NCBI GenBank assembly: GCA_028751875.1
Contig: CM054162.1
Coordinates: 5,972,712-6,036,711, forward strand
From: Rapana venosa
Taxonomy: Eukaryota > Mollusca > Gastropoda > Neogastropoda > Muricidae
DNA: 64,000 nt
Direction: 5' to 3'
The stretch's first letter is position 1. Each line of letters begins with the position of its first letter. Both the position numbers and the translations under genes were made by a program. The notes beneath the pieces are model-generated. The model searched no databases and was not told where the DNA came from. It saw nothing but the letters and a program-made list of their open reading frames with translations. Shown here in pieces: positions 11,020 through 23,900 of this stretch.

Positions 11020-13400
11020 AATAATAATACATGGAATTTATACAGCGCTAAATCTTGCAAAAAAACAAATCAAAGCGCTCTCATTCATCCTATTCTTTCA
11101 CATGCAGCCAGTTTACGACTGTAATAGATTTGTTCAAATCAGAATGTAAAACACTACCCACACTACACAATTAACAGTTTTTACATATCTCAAATGTATC
11201 AACACACACTCCCGGCGCGCGCCACGCATCACATCACACACACACACACAAAACGTAAAAAAACCTTGTGCACTCGGGCTAGGTATGTGCGTGTGTATGG
11301 GTGGTTGTGATGTGTTATTGTAGTGTGTCTAGGCTGTCAGAAATGAGATGAACAAGAGGAGAGACATCTATGGTTTGAAAATAAATGCCGGTCTTTATGG
11401 CTGGATTTAAATGCATATAAGTAGGCTTTTTGACGAAGGGCGAGAGGAGGGATGTCGTCCGATCATGGACACGAAACAGAGAAAGGAGCGCACGGCCAAC
11501 AGTGGCCTGGTTGACATCCTAGGTTTTTAAGCCACAAGGTATCTGCAGCAGAGCGGCGGGAGGAACGAGAGGAGTGTGTCAAGTGAGACATTCAAGAGGT
11601 AGGAAGGTGCCGTTTTGTGGAGACTTTTGTACCAGAGGGTACAGATCTTATTAGTTTCCACCTTCGTGGCACAGGCAGCACAGGTGGGAGAGATCGCAAG
11701 AGAGGAGTAATGTGCCTCAGATTTTTCTTTCTGAGGACTAGTCGAGCTGCAGAGTTTTGTTATCGTTGAGAGGGTGTGATAGATGATGCTCGGTCCTAGA
11801 CCACGCCAGTACAGAGAATTGCAATAGTCCAGACAGTGAGAGATATGGAAGGATGTGACCTTGTTTGCGATGTTGCATCAGTGTGACACGATACTTTCGA
11901 TGTACCTGCACTAATGCGCCGTAATTGATAGTCGCACGACTGGCAGGTTTGGGTGATGAATTTTGCATGGAGAGCGTCCGTTATCGTATAACCTACCCCT
12001 AGATATTTCCACTCAGTGGATAGAGGGACAGACGTATTGCCAAATTCTTGAGCTGTTGTTATGGTAAGAGAGTTTGAGTTTGGTCCTATAGACAGCTTCG
12101 GTTTTTATACTCGCATTTAGTAGAAACTTGTTCTCTATCATCCATTGTTTGGGATATCTTGCACGGCAGAGGGACAATATTTGTCAAGAGAAAGAAGGAT
12201 GATTTTTCAGGGAGTTTTCACATGTAAGAATTGAGAGTCGTTGCATAAAAATGATGGCTGATTTGATGGACGGCTCTTATTATATTGTGAAGGGGGCAGT
12301 GTAGAGAGTGAAAAGCCAGGCGCGAACTGACGACCTGCCTGTGGGGGACTCACATTCAGTTTGCAGGTGCTGAATGAATCTTATTTAATGTAACTGTGTG
12401 GAATCGTCTGTAAGGTATGAATGTGCAACCCAGGTGAGGCTGTGTCATTAATACCAAATCGTGGTCTGGAGACGTTTAAGAAGAATTGAGTGGTCTATAG
12501 TGTCAAGGCTGCAGAACAAGTCGAGGAGAGCTGAGAAGGGATATTTGTCTGAGTCCTGAGCGTGCAAATCAGCTGTGTCTTAGGTGTGGGACTGGGTGGG
12601 ATCTCGGTGCTCGTGGTTTGGCACGATAGCAGACCTGAAAAGGGGAAAGGAGATTGTGAATTGAGATGGACTATCTGAGTTGTTCACAGTGAACAACTTT
12701 TTTTCAAGGTGTACTTTAGAGATAAAAAGGATAGGTTAGAAAACAGGCCTTGTTCTCTTAAGAATAGTTATGGGTCTGAGTCGTGCTTTTTTGAGTATGA
12801 CGTGTCAACTATATCAGTTTTGAGAGTGATGGAGAAATCCTCCTGAGAGATAAGAAATGAGTTTACTATTTCGTGATAGTGGTATGAGCCTGTGGAGAAT
12901 GAACTGAGTGAGAAGTGAGCAGGTATGAGGATCGAGATCACATGATTATATTCGTCATTTCTTTCTGAACTTGTCTTGATTCATTCTATACTTGTTGGAT
13001 GAAAGAAAAGGAGAGTGATGCCAGTACATTAGGGGATCACAGGACGGTCCGGGTTGAAAGAAGTCTGATCCAGTTGGAGCGAACTGTTGCGAACTTTGTT
13101 CAGCAGAAGAATAGAGAAATATCTCGCAGGAAGTTGGAGTAGTGGCCCTGTGAACAGTGGGTAGAGGGCTTGCCTTAGCGGATCCAGAAGAGTTAGGATG
13201 AGGGAAAAAGAGAGATTTCATGGACGTAGCATCAAGAACTTGAGCAGAGTAATTCTTTGTCCTTTGCTGAATTGAATTAGTTTTGACTTTGTGATTTGTT
13301 TTCGAAAGAGTTGTTTATCTAATTTCAGCTTTTTGTTTTCGCCCGTTGTCGGCGTTTGCGTTTGCTGTACACGGATAGCCATGGGTGTTCCATGGCGCTA
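11020..13400 (-). mobile_element. L2/CR1-like non-LTR retrotransposon, heavily frameshifted, minus strand
   Basis: Translating the minus strand in shifting frames gives reverse-transcriptase landmarks in order. Around 13050-13130 is a KFATVRSNW-like block that resembles the KIxxIRSxL linker. Around 12470-12540 is SLDTIDHSILLKR, the motif-A block, with the DLSAAFDTIDH pattern partly kept. Around 11800-11850 is LDYCNSLYWRGLG, and at 11700-11760 the AARLVLRKK / ITPLLRSLP thumb region. At 11530-11600 is SHLTHSSRSSRRSAADTLW, the usual end of such ORFs. The 3' end is probably near 11020-11060, where the ATGGAATTTATACAGCGCT motif lies; that motif recurs near 59973 without the ORF. No intact ORF remains. 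Confidence 0.7.
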
Positions 13401-14193
13401 GGGCCTAATCCAGGACAGAAGAGGTCGGTGGGAGGCGCGTGCTCATAGACAGTTAGCAAGAAACACGTGTTGTTAGTGTTTAGACGGGTCCGTGTCTGGT
13501 CAGGGATTAGCCTGATAGGCGTTCAGGCTTGGGTAGAGAAAGTTTGGATATCTATGGCTTGAGCATTGCACGTGTCGGGTGTGATGCATCTTTTTCTTTT
13601 ATAGGCCTTGTCAATGTTGCAGAACGAAAAGAAGTGGCCGGATCCATGGTCAGAAAGCAGTTCATTAGCTATCAAGAATAGCTACACACTGAAATTGGGT
13701 GTAGTACAATTTAAAGGGGAGTTACATTAATATGAATAATGTCTACTCTGTCAAAATGTCAATTGTGGACACTCTTGGACAAAACAAATTTTTCTGCAAT
13801 GATGCAAAAAAACTACTTCCAGATACAAAGCTCTGGATACAGTTTGGCAGAACCTAAGTACTAGAGTATGTTATTCTGTATCACCTGTCCCCACTACTGT
13901 ACACACACACCATACACACAAAATGAACAACTTCAGATTAATCCTTACACTTAAAAAAAAAAATCTTTATTAGACTAGAGCATGTGTTTTTAGAAAAAAA
14001 TCTAAAAAGAAACGAAAAAGTACAATTGAATAGTTTTTAAAATCTTTTCTTTGCGTTGTTACTCTGGAGTTGATAGCATAGCTGGTTGGAAATGACTCCA
14101 GGATATTCTGAAAGCTATTTTTGTTCTCGTAAATCAGCTGTCTGGTAAATTGGTTGGGGTGAGGGGTTTTTGTTTTTAAAAAAAGTCTGATTA

Positions 14194-14244
<51 letters not shown>

Positions 14245-14310
14245 ATCTAATTATATTATATTATTATAAAAGAATTGCATTGATAGGTTGGGTTTTGGGG
14301 TTGATGTTTT
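13400..14310. other. Non-coding stretch with (TA)n microsatellite
   Basis: A pure TA run lies at about 14198-14242. The rest may include the 5' remnant of the LINE up to about 13700, but no protein block is recognisable. Confidence 0.5.
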
Positions 14311-14760
14311 TTTTATTCCTGGGCTAGAGCTCTAAAGTGCACAAATGGTAAGGTGTTTGTGTATAATATATAAATTCATATATAACCTCCCACCCACCCA
14401 CCAGCTAGGTAGCTGCATTCTGACTTCAGGGATGGTGTCAAAACACAACACCTGTATCAGTGTTTAAGTATGCTTTTATAAAAATGTCATCCATTCTTAC
14501 TGGCACAAATTGGCCCACTCTTTCAAAAAGTGGACCAGGTTTTTAACGTGTGCACACACAAGATGTTCTGTGTGCATTTGCACATGGTACCTTGGTTTTA
14601 ACTTTTTAAGTCTCATCCGAAGGACTGTGACGACTGACATTCAGTTTGATTTTCTGATTAAATTGGGAAGAAACGGCAAGGTTTGGAATTATACTCAGAA
14701 CCTCATAGTTTACTTGTTAGGCAGGTGAATGTCTTAACCGACCTGCCAACTTCTCTCTTG
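14310..14760 (-). mobile_element. SINE family S1, near-complete copy with tail and head
   Basis: On the minus strand this copy starts with a tRNA-like head at about 14760-14720 (GGCAGGTCGGTTAAGACATTC). It continues through the S1 body at 14720-14460 and ends in the tail with ATTCTGACTTCAGGG (plus strand, 14417) and CTAGAGCTCT (14323). Confidence 0.7.
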
Positions 14761-14875
14761 ATGGATTTAAACAATCCTCGTCTGCACTAATTATAAGCAA
14801 ACAGGGGGTTGGGATTTGGTAGGGGTTCCACCAGTTTCTGCTTACTGTAAACATGTTTTGTCTGTTGTGTTACAG

Positions 14876-15384
14876 GTACTGTATGTTACTTTGTGAGGAC
14901 AGCTCAAGCACTCTCATCACCAGTCCTTGTAAAACAAACAAACATGGAGTCTGAGCCAGACAAACAGACCGACATCATTCAAAGTATCAAAGAGGAACCA
15001 GAAGACTATGATGCTGGCTGCATGTCCTACCAGCACCAATCTGAAGACCAGAATGAGGAGAAAATTGAAATTAAACGTGAACTTCTACCTGACGTTTTGC
15101 CAGTCAGTCTATGGAACAGAGCCAGTTCGAAACCTACAGTGCCAAACTTTTTATTTGAGGAACCAGAGGCAAGCAGTGTTTCCCAGAATGATGCAGTCAG
15201 TGAAAACAGTCTCAGCAGCAACGGCGTTGTCATCATCAAGACCGAGCCTGCCACTGCCGACAGCAACGATGAGGAGACAGATCCAGAGACTGATGCCGTG
15301 GGGACAGCGACCGGTGGTGCAGTGCAGTCTGAGTCCACGTCCAGCACAGAGGAAGACAAGGACAGAGCAGCAGAGATTAAAGAG
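14876..15384 (+). CDS. Zinc-finger gene exon A (acidic N-terminus)
   Basis: The acceptor GTGTTACAG precedes 14876, so at least one upstream exon, probably 5' UTR, should exist. I could not find it. Coding is taken from ATG 14944 for 147 codons, ending GAG|GTATCA. Confidence 0.7.
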
Positions 15385-18300
15385 GTATCAAACTATTCAA
15401 GTCTCTTTCTTCTTCTAGAGTTTTCTTTCTTGAACAACGCTTGGACAGCAGCCGGTGTTGTCTGTCATAGGAGCGAAAAGATGTTGTGCTGTCGTTAAGC
15501 GCCTGAAAAGTTGGGCCCAGCACATCCAGCTTTGGCATGATTTAAGTCTGTTTTTGTTGTTGTTTTTAAAAGTTTTTCTTCCAGGAACTAAAGCGGTAAG
15601 AATTTTGAAGTCTTACTTTATATATATCTCCACCCTTGCCTCCCCCCAAGGAATTTTTGTGGTACTTTGGTATGGCATATTCAGATTTAAATTCCTTTTA
15701 AAAACATGTTCATTTAACCCTCTTGTCCCCGATCCGGCCGCTAGATTCCAATACGACCGCAGCCGACAGTTGGTGTTGCCCACGTGGGCAGTACTTTTCC
15801 ATCACACACAGATCTCGTAGTTTTCACACTATGTGTCTGAAAATTGGTGGGGCGATGCAGGGAGGGTGTCAGAGGCTGCTAGTGATAAATTTAGACCACT
15901 AACATGCATGTAGTGGGGAGGGAAGGAAGAAATAACAGCCAGCGACCGTAACGCTTTACAATGGTGCAGCGTGGCGGGAAAAAATGGCGTTTTCTTTAGT
16001 AGCAGACGATTCATCTGATTAGCGAGACGATAAATTGAATGTTATTGTCTTGGAAGTAGAAACATTTGAACAAGAATTGTTAAGTGAGTCTGATATTAAA
16101 CACTTGCGAGAAAGAGGAGGAAGGAAATGCTGCAGTTAGGGAGAAGAGTGAGCCTGAAAATAATGTGCTACGGGGCACATTCCTGACCTGTGCTACTAGG
16201 TACCGGCAGCCAAAATTAGATTATTTCTTTTAGTATTTAAAACCCATATAATCATAAAGATAATGATCAAACTTATAAAAAAAAAAAAAGAAGTCTCTAT
16301 CTTAAATACTTTCAGAGATATGGCTGTTTAAAAATGGGGTACGCTGATGCCCTTGACAATTTCTAAAATCGTCCAAGTTTGAACCTCATTAAAATTGTAC
16401 TAAACATACATACCCAGTTGAAAATGAGTATTTTAAATCTTTATAACATATATTCTTAAGATAAATAAGTTCCATGACACAAATGTATTTGGTTGATATG
16501 TACTAGGGTGTCAAACTTTGGAAAAACCACAATTTGACACATGTCAAATCTGTGAGATGTGCCAACTTTGAAGCATCAGAGCACAGTGAAAAAGACAAGC
16601 AGAAAGCTTCTTTCAGTTTAGACAGCTTGTACTAGTTATATTAATCACACATATTTTTTTCTAAGGTGTTTGCTTGAGCGAAATGGGAGAAATTCCATGT
16701 TAAAAACCTGGAGGTAATGCAATTTGCTATCTATCTATCTATCTGTCCCATAGTCTGACGACCGTGGGGGCACCCTCAAAGACTCAACAACCAGTTCCCT
16801 CCATTCCTCTCTCTGTTCTGCCTTTCTCAGGGTTTTTTTGAGTTCTAGGCCTGTCCATTCGCTGATGTTATCCTCCCAGCTCTTCCTTGGTCTGCCTCTT
16901 CTTCTTCCTCCTTGGACAGTGCCTTGTAAAACTGTCTTTGCAAGTCCTTTGGATCTTGTGACATGCCCAAAACCATTAAGTTTACGCTTTTTCACGATCG
17001 TTAGAAGGTTCTCATAGGGTCCAATGGTTTGCTGATTCTGTTATGCACGCTTTCGTTGCTTATGTGGTCTTTGTAGGAGATGCCAAGGAGTCTCCGAAAG
17101 CATCTCATCTCCACCGCCTGTACTCTTTCTCTCCAAATCTGCAGTCAGGGTCCATGATTCACAGGCACACAGAAATATGGATATGACAAGGGAGCGCATT
17201 AGTCTGATCTTGGAGATAAGTGAGATATTTTTCTCTCTCCAGATGGTGTTTAGTTTTGACAAAGCGTTATTGTCTGTGCAGTCCGCATACCACTTCTGGC
17301 TTGGATCCCTGGTCTGATACAATGGCTCCCAGGTACTTGAAGCTTTGAACTGTTTCCAGCTTCTGGTCATTAACCCTGATATCAGTGCTAATGCCGTTGG
17401 TGTTATTAGTCATCAGTTTGGTCTTCTCTGCACTGATTTCCATGCCGTATGTTTTGGAGGCCTTATTCAATTGTTCTGTTAGGCTGGCAAGCTCTTTTTC
17501 TGATCCTGCTATTCCATCAATGTCATCTGCGAAGCGGAGGTTTGTGATTGTTCTGCCACCAATGCTGACTGATCCTTCATGATGTTCCAGTGCATCAGCC
17601 ATGATTCTCTCAAGGAAGATGTTGAAAAGAGTGGGTGAGTGTAGACAGCCCTGCCTTACTCCAACTGTTGTTCGAAACCATTCTCCAATGTTGTTGTTGT
17701 AGTACACTGCACTGGTGGCCTCGCAGTACAGCTGTTTGATGACTCTGATCAGGTTTGCATTGATGCTGTACAAATTCATGGTTGCCCACAAAGCTGCATG
17801 CCACACCCTGTCAAATGCCTTCTTAAAATCGATAAATATGTGGTAAAGGTCTTGTTGATGTTGAAGGTACCGCTCACATAGTATTCTGAGGTTGAATATC
17901 TGTTCTGTTGTGCTGCACACCCTGCTCTGAAACCTGCTTGTTCCTCAGCAATGATGGTCATCTGCTTGTGGCTTCAGTCTATTCAATATTATCTGTAGCA
18001 TGACCTTGCTTGGTGTACATATGAGGCTGATTGTGCGGTAATTAATGGCATTGTTTGTAGATTTCCTTTCTTGGGAGGGTGATGATGAGTGACTGTGTCC
18101 ATGGTGTTGGCCATTTTCCTGTCTGCCAGATCTTGTTGCAGATTCTTATTAGGGCGCTGATCATGGCTTCCCCTCCAGCTTGAACCAACTCAGCTGGAAT
18201 GTTGTCAGCCCCTGCGACTTCCCCTTTATCAGCTATCTGAACTGCTGTTTCACTTCTTCTCGGAGGATAGGGTGACTGTCTGTGTCTTTGCTTGCGGTAC

Positions 18301-20921
18301 ATTAAGGACTTCTGGATCTCCTGCGTTTCTATAGTTATACAGGTTGAGCAGTATTCTGTCCATCTGTTCAGAATATCCTGGTCGTCAGTGAGACACTTCC
18401 CATTTTGTCTTGGATTGTTAAACCTTTTCCCTGTTTTTGTGCTAGTCAGGTCTTTCACCAGCTGATATGCTTTCTTGCTATTGTTTTTCTTGATGTTCTC
18501 TTCAATGTCTTGGCACTGTTCACCGATCCATTTCTCTTTTGCCTCCGTCATGGACTTCTTGATTCTTTTGTTGACTGCCCTATATTGTTCTGCTCTTTCT
18601 TTTGTTTCATTTTTCTTTTTCTTCAACTCTCTACGCTTGTCGCATAGTTGTAGGATGTTAGGTGTGACCCATGGTTTTTTGACTGGTCGGTGTTTGCCAA
18701 GAAGCTCACTTGCTTTTTCAGTCACTGCTGTATTGAAAACTATTCGTCAGTGTATCTATGTCTGAGTCTATCACAGTGAGTGCTGCAAACTTTCCACCTA
18801 TCCTTGCTTGAAAAATTTCTACTACCTCTGGGTCCTTCAGCTTCTCGAGGTCAAATTTGATCCTGATGTTGTTCCGTTTGTGGATTTTCTTTAGACGTAG
18901 TCGGAAAGTCATCATCACAAGATCATGATCACTCCCTATGTCTGCTCCTGGAAAACTTCATGTCTGTGCGATGTTAATGCTAGACTGAAACCGTCTTTTC
19001 ACCATGATGTAATCTAATTGGTTGTGGTGTTCTCCATTTGGGCTATGCCATGTCCATTTTCTGGATTTCTTGTGTGGGCCAAGTGTATTCACTAGCTGGA
19101 GGTGGTTGTTACTGGCAAACTCCAGGAGTCTCCAGCCTCTTTCATTTGATTGGTTATTGCAATGTGGCCCACAAACGCCCTCCCAATCTTTCCATGCATC
19201 TTCTCCTACCTTGGCGTTCCAGTCACCTTGCACAACAAGGATGTCTTTCTTGGGCGTTTGATTCAGAGCCTCTTGTAGCTGGTCATAAAATTCTTCTATA
19301 GCTTCATCTGTGCAGTCTGATGTAGGGGCGTATGCCTGTACTACAGTTATGTTAAAGGGGGTTGCTCTCAGGCGGATGGTAATGAGTCTGCTGGACACAG
19401 GCTGACAGCTCATGACGGTGTTCACGGTGTCTTTGTGAACGAGAAACCCCACGCCGTGTTCATGTTTATCCTGTTTTCCATTGTAGTATAATTTGTGGTC
19501 TTCCTGGGTCATTGTTTCTCCCATGTTTTTCCACCTTACTTCGCAGAGCCCAAGGATGTGCCATTGATATCTGGACATCTCATGTGTCAGTTCTTCCACT
19601 TTGCCTGCAGCTCTTAGTGTCCGTACATTCCAATTTGCACAGCGGAAAAAAGGGAGAATACTGACCTGCCATATGAAAAACGACCATAACTTTGAAACTA
19701 TTCAATGAATTGTCTTCAAATTTTGCATGTAGTCTTAATACATTATTTTCTATATAATGAAGAGTGTTTCTTTGCTATCTTTACTACCTGTTTTGTTTTT
19801 TATTCCAAAACAAGAGCTTTTGGGGATGAGTTGACCGAGTTGTCCAAACAGAAATGGACATTTTTCCTAAACTAACCGGCAGATTTCAATGAAATTTGGA
19901 CACAATCTTTTATACACTGCTCTCTATCAAATTATATTACATATTCCTGATAACCATTTCCAACTTAAAAAACAAAAAAGTACTGACATCCTTTTGAGAT
20001 GCCTGTACACATTTTCTCCCCGACTTTGCTGAACTTGTTTCATTTTTTGGTTCAGGGTGTTATTTTTTCAAGTTAAGCATTGTCAAGCTCTTTGGTTTTA
20101 TTCTACATATCTCCTGAAATAAAATAAAAGAGCTGTATGAAACTACAGCACACCGAGTTGTTTTTGTCAATTTCCTCAGTAATTTTAGCATTTGTCTCTT
20201 CCAGCTGTCTTTGCGAGGCAGCAGCTGTTCTCTCAGCTTGTGATGCTTTCATTCTATTCTTCCACTATAGAAAAAAGATTGAGGATTTTGCACATTCTGC
20301 ACACTGAAATTAGCAGTGCTAGATAAAAATAGCTCCATATCATGCTGTATATTTTGCCATTTGATACTTTTCATGACAGACTGATGACTACAGGAAGACA
20401 GTTTTTTGGGGGGGGGGGGTTCTCAAAAGGAAAAAAAAAGTTATCAAATAAAAAAAGTCAAATTGATACTCTTTGCATACTATTCTTCTTGCATGAATTT
20501 GCCCTTGTGTTAAAAACATGTTATTTAACATATTTACACATCATTTTAATTTAATTTCTCTGTCTCAGTGTATGCATTTCTTCATCAATCACTATGTGAT
20601 ATCATGACAATTATGTGTGTGTGTGTTGTGGTGGTAGTGTAGTGCTGGTTTGTGTGCTCTGTGCATACATGTGTGTGTGTGTCAAGTCAAGTCAAATTTT
20701 TATTTCCAGATGGTACATCGAATAAGCAATGCATTTTCTTTTTTTGATCAAGCCATCTATCTATGAACAAAAAACAACTTGATCAATATTATCTAACTAC
20801 ATTATTACCATAACCAATAATATTAAAACTAACTCGAAAAGAAAAATAGAAACAGAGAAAAAAAGAAAGAAAAAACACACACACACTCACACGCGACCAA
20901 AACCCCCAAAACCTCATAAAC

Positions 20922-20958
<37 letters not shown>

Positions 20959-23900
20959 TATATTCAGTTTGTATGAAACTGAGAGAAAGACTAGAGTAAG
21001 CTGGGTATGGTGTGATGGGTTGAGTTAACACTAGATATTACTCACTGTCTTGTGTCTACAAAGCCTGAGTGATGTATAATAGATCTGCAGCATGTGATCA
21101 TTAATTACTTTGTTGTGAAATGAAAAAAAAAGAATAGGTGACATATTCATGATAATATGAAAATTGTTCTATGTTGTCTCAACAATTTAATCACTGTGAT
21201 AAACATTAATCTGTGTTGGCCAAACTGATCTGAGGATTTTTGTTGAATGCAATGAAGTGACAAGAAATTTTTTAAAATACAATAAAAATTTCACACACTA
21301 AACTTGATACAAATCACAGCTTAACAAAAATGGCTTTTAAAAGTTTAAAAAACACAAACCTTTGTCAGAAGCTCATGCCAGTAAAACAAAATGAAAATTT
21401 ACAAGAGGATGGAAATTCTACTTAAGCAGCTTGAATAACTGTTCAGTTTCTTTTTATTTCATTTTTACCTTGGAATTTTTATTTACTCGAGTACTAACAA
21501 GAAGAAGAAGAAGAAAAAAAAAAGACCCAGTAAAATCACAAAGAACTTCTCTACTGATATTGAATTTCTTGGAGGCAACACCTGTAGGAAGATTAAACAA
21601 AACCAAAAAAAACTTTCATTAATTATACTTCCATCTATAAAAAAAAAAATTTTTAAGAGGATGAGAAAGTAGTTGAAAAGTGTATTGCTACTTTGAAGCA
21701 ACATGTAATGAAAACTACAATGTGTTGTCTCAACAACTGCTATAAGTCAGCTTTCAATCTGTGCTGTTGACGGGCGTACATGTGCGTGCGGGACCAACTT
21801 CCGTTTGGTGAACTCTCTCTCAACGTTTTTATTGGCGAATTTCTCTTAAATCGCGGAATCAATTCAATAACTAGCTCTCAAATCGCTAAATCAATGTTAG
21901 ATATACCAATAAGTGGTATCGATTTCTCTCAGTTTCCCAGAAAAAAAATACAATCGCTTCAAACTAAAAAGATGTACCAGTCGAATTTGACCAGATCGTA
22001 GTGTCATACTAACAAAATAAATAATAATTTTCCGAATACTAAGCAAAATGAAGTTGTGGATCGTTTAATACAGGTCTTAACTTGATATTTAACGCGTTAA
22101 CTTGCCAAGTTTGTCCTGCAATTTCATGGCGTTTAACGTATTTGTCTCGGTCGGCTTTGCTTCTTTCACTATGTTCCGCCATTTTTGTTTTTCTCACATG
22201 GTGTAAACATGGCTTGATGATAGGCCTACCTTCACTTTGATTGGCCAGCGAAGGAACTGTACTTAACCAATCATAGAGCTTGGTACACCATTGGATTCAG
22301 CAAAGACTGGGCCCGTCGAGGGGAAAACCCTTAGGCCGCCTAGCCCCCCCCCCCCCCCCCCCCCCCCCAGGCCTATTGTCTGTGTTCACTTCGCCCGATG
22401 TTTCGTATCGTGTTCCGAAAGTGGGCTAGGGCCTAACTTTAACTCGCACTTTAAACTTCCGATTTTAATTGATTTAAGCTTTTCGGATCTACTAAAAAAA
22501 TTATATCGATTTAAAGCTGGAAATATGCTCTTATTCTGACCTATTTTTAAGTTGATGCAGTGCAATGAGCACATCGTACTTAGCCTAGCGATTTTCTATC
22601 CATAGGCCTACCGATTCACTAGCTAATGGCGGCTAGCGCGGTACGTTGGGAAGTGAAACGCGCTTCGATTTTTGTGAAAGAGTGGGTGTATTTGGAATTG
22701 TTTTGTTGTCACACCATGGCATACAAACACAAACGAACAACTCAGAGCACATAAGTAAACATCAATGTTTATTGTTTCATAATTTTTATCCCCATTAGAT
22801 AGTTCCCAAGATCTGGCCTGTCAAAAACATGCATCCTCCCCCCCCTCAGCTCTACTTTCCCACAGGCTGAAAGAAGGGCTGCCGGTAGGCCTACCTAGTG
22901 CTACACACACCAACTGTGGAGAAATTTGACCTCCCGGCCAGTCCGCGGCATAGACACCTGAAAGCGATGCCTTTGACTGTTTTCTCATTATTACCACACT
23001 TCTGCTTTGAAACTGCAATGGCAGAAACAAACAGATATGCCGATAACGAAAATAGCAAGAAGGAAAATAAAATAGGACTCCAGTCTTCCAAGGTTGACAG
23101 GTGAGAGCAATGGGTACCCCCCCCCCCCCCCACACACACACACACACAGACACACACACATCCATAATTTGTGCTTTTTGTGATGTGATGTGACCCTGTG
23201 CCACCACTACGACTACTTCAGAGACTACCAACATTAAAATTTTGTAGGGTTCAGAAGTTCTGTGTTTTTTTCGAATTTGTCACACCTGTGCTGTGACAAA
23301 TGGTGACAGTCATTAAAAATAATACACTTCTGTACACTAACAAACATGTGGTAGCATACGCAGATATGAACTGCAGTATAAAGGTCACATGTTGATTGAA
23401 TATGACTTGTTTTCAAAAGAAAAAATAGTTAAAACTTCTGCCTCCTCGAGACATACCATAAAACAACAGGTGCTATGGGGCCATTGTGTGACACATCCTT
23501 GAAGTACTATTGCACATAACTATTGGTAAACGGTCAGCTGGGTATCACTTCCTTATTGACACTAATATGCTTGAACTATTGTCAAATCCATGCAGGACTT
23601 GCTGTTTTATCATATATACCATATTTTTACCTGTGATTGGTGACAAATAAGGTGACAATGACAAGCCATCTGGTGACCAGACACATAAACTTGCACCTAA
23701 ATGCAAGTACAAAGACATACCTAGCTTGTGACAAAATTTCAGCTTGATAGCTTGTCATGCACACACACAATTGTCTTAGGAGTAAAGTAAGTCAGATGGA
23801 GGCAGAAAACCTTCAAAGAATTCAAAATCTACAGGCAGTTTAGCTCTGTAGAATCCAACAACAAGAGGGTTAAATTTGATGGTGATGTTGACTGGTACAA

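Larger units (their letters stand above)
21776..22720. promoter_or_regulatory. CpG-richer island with divergent ATGGCGG starts, candidate internal promoter
   Basis: CpG is visibly denser than in neighbouring AT-rich DNA. Two YY1-like ATGGCGG contexts diverge, at 22182 on the minus strand and 22626 on the plus strand. A C25 tract lies at 22344-22368. Promoter function is an inference. Confidence 0.35.

Noticed and set aside
14893..15498. Continuous 201-codon ORF read through the exon A donor
   Set aside because: It runs past a good GT donor into an S4 SINE, and it begins with GTG rather than ATG.
15984..16140. piggyBac transposase N-terminus
   Set aside because: An in-frame stop after 12 codons and no diagnostic residues; the resemblance is too weak to call.
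23018..23100. Exon with ATG and strong donor GACAG|GTGAGA
   Set aside because: It ends in phase 2, which does not fit the zinc-finger exon at 25570, and the peptide is not recognisable.
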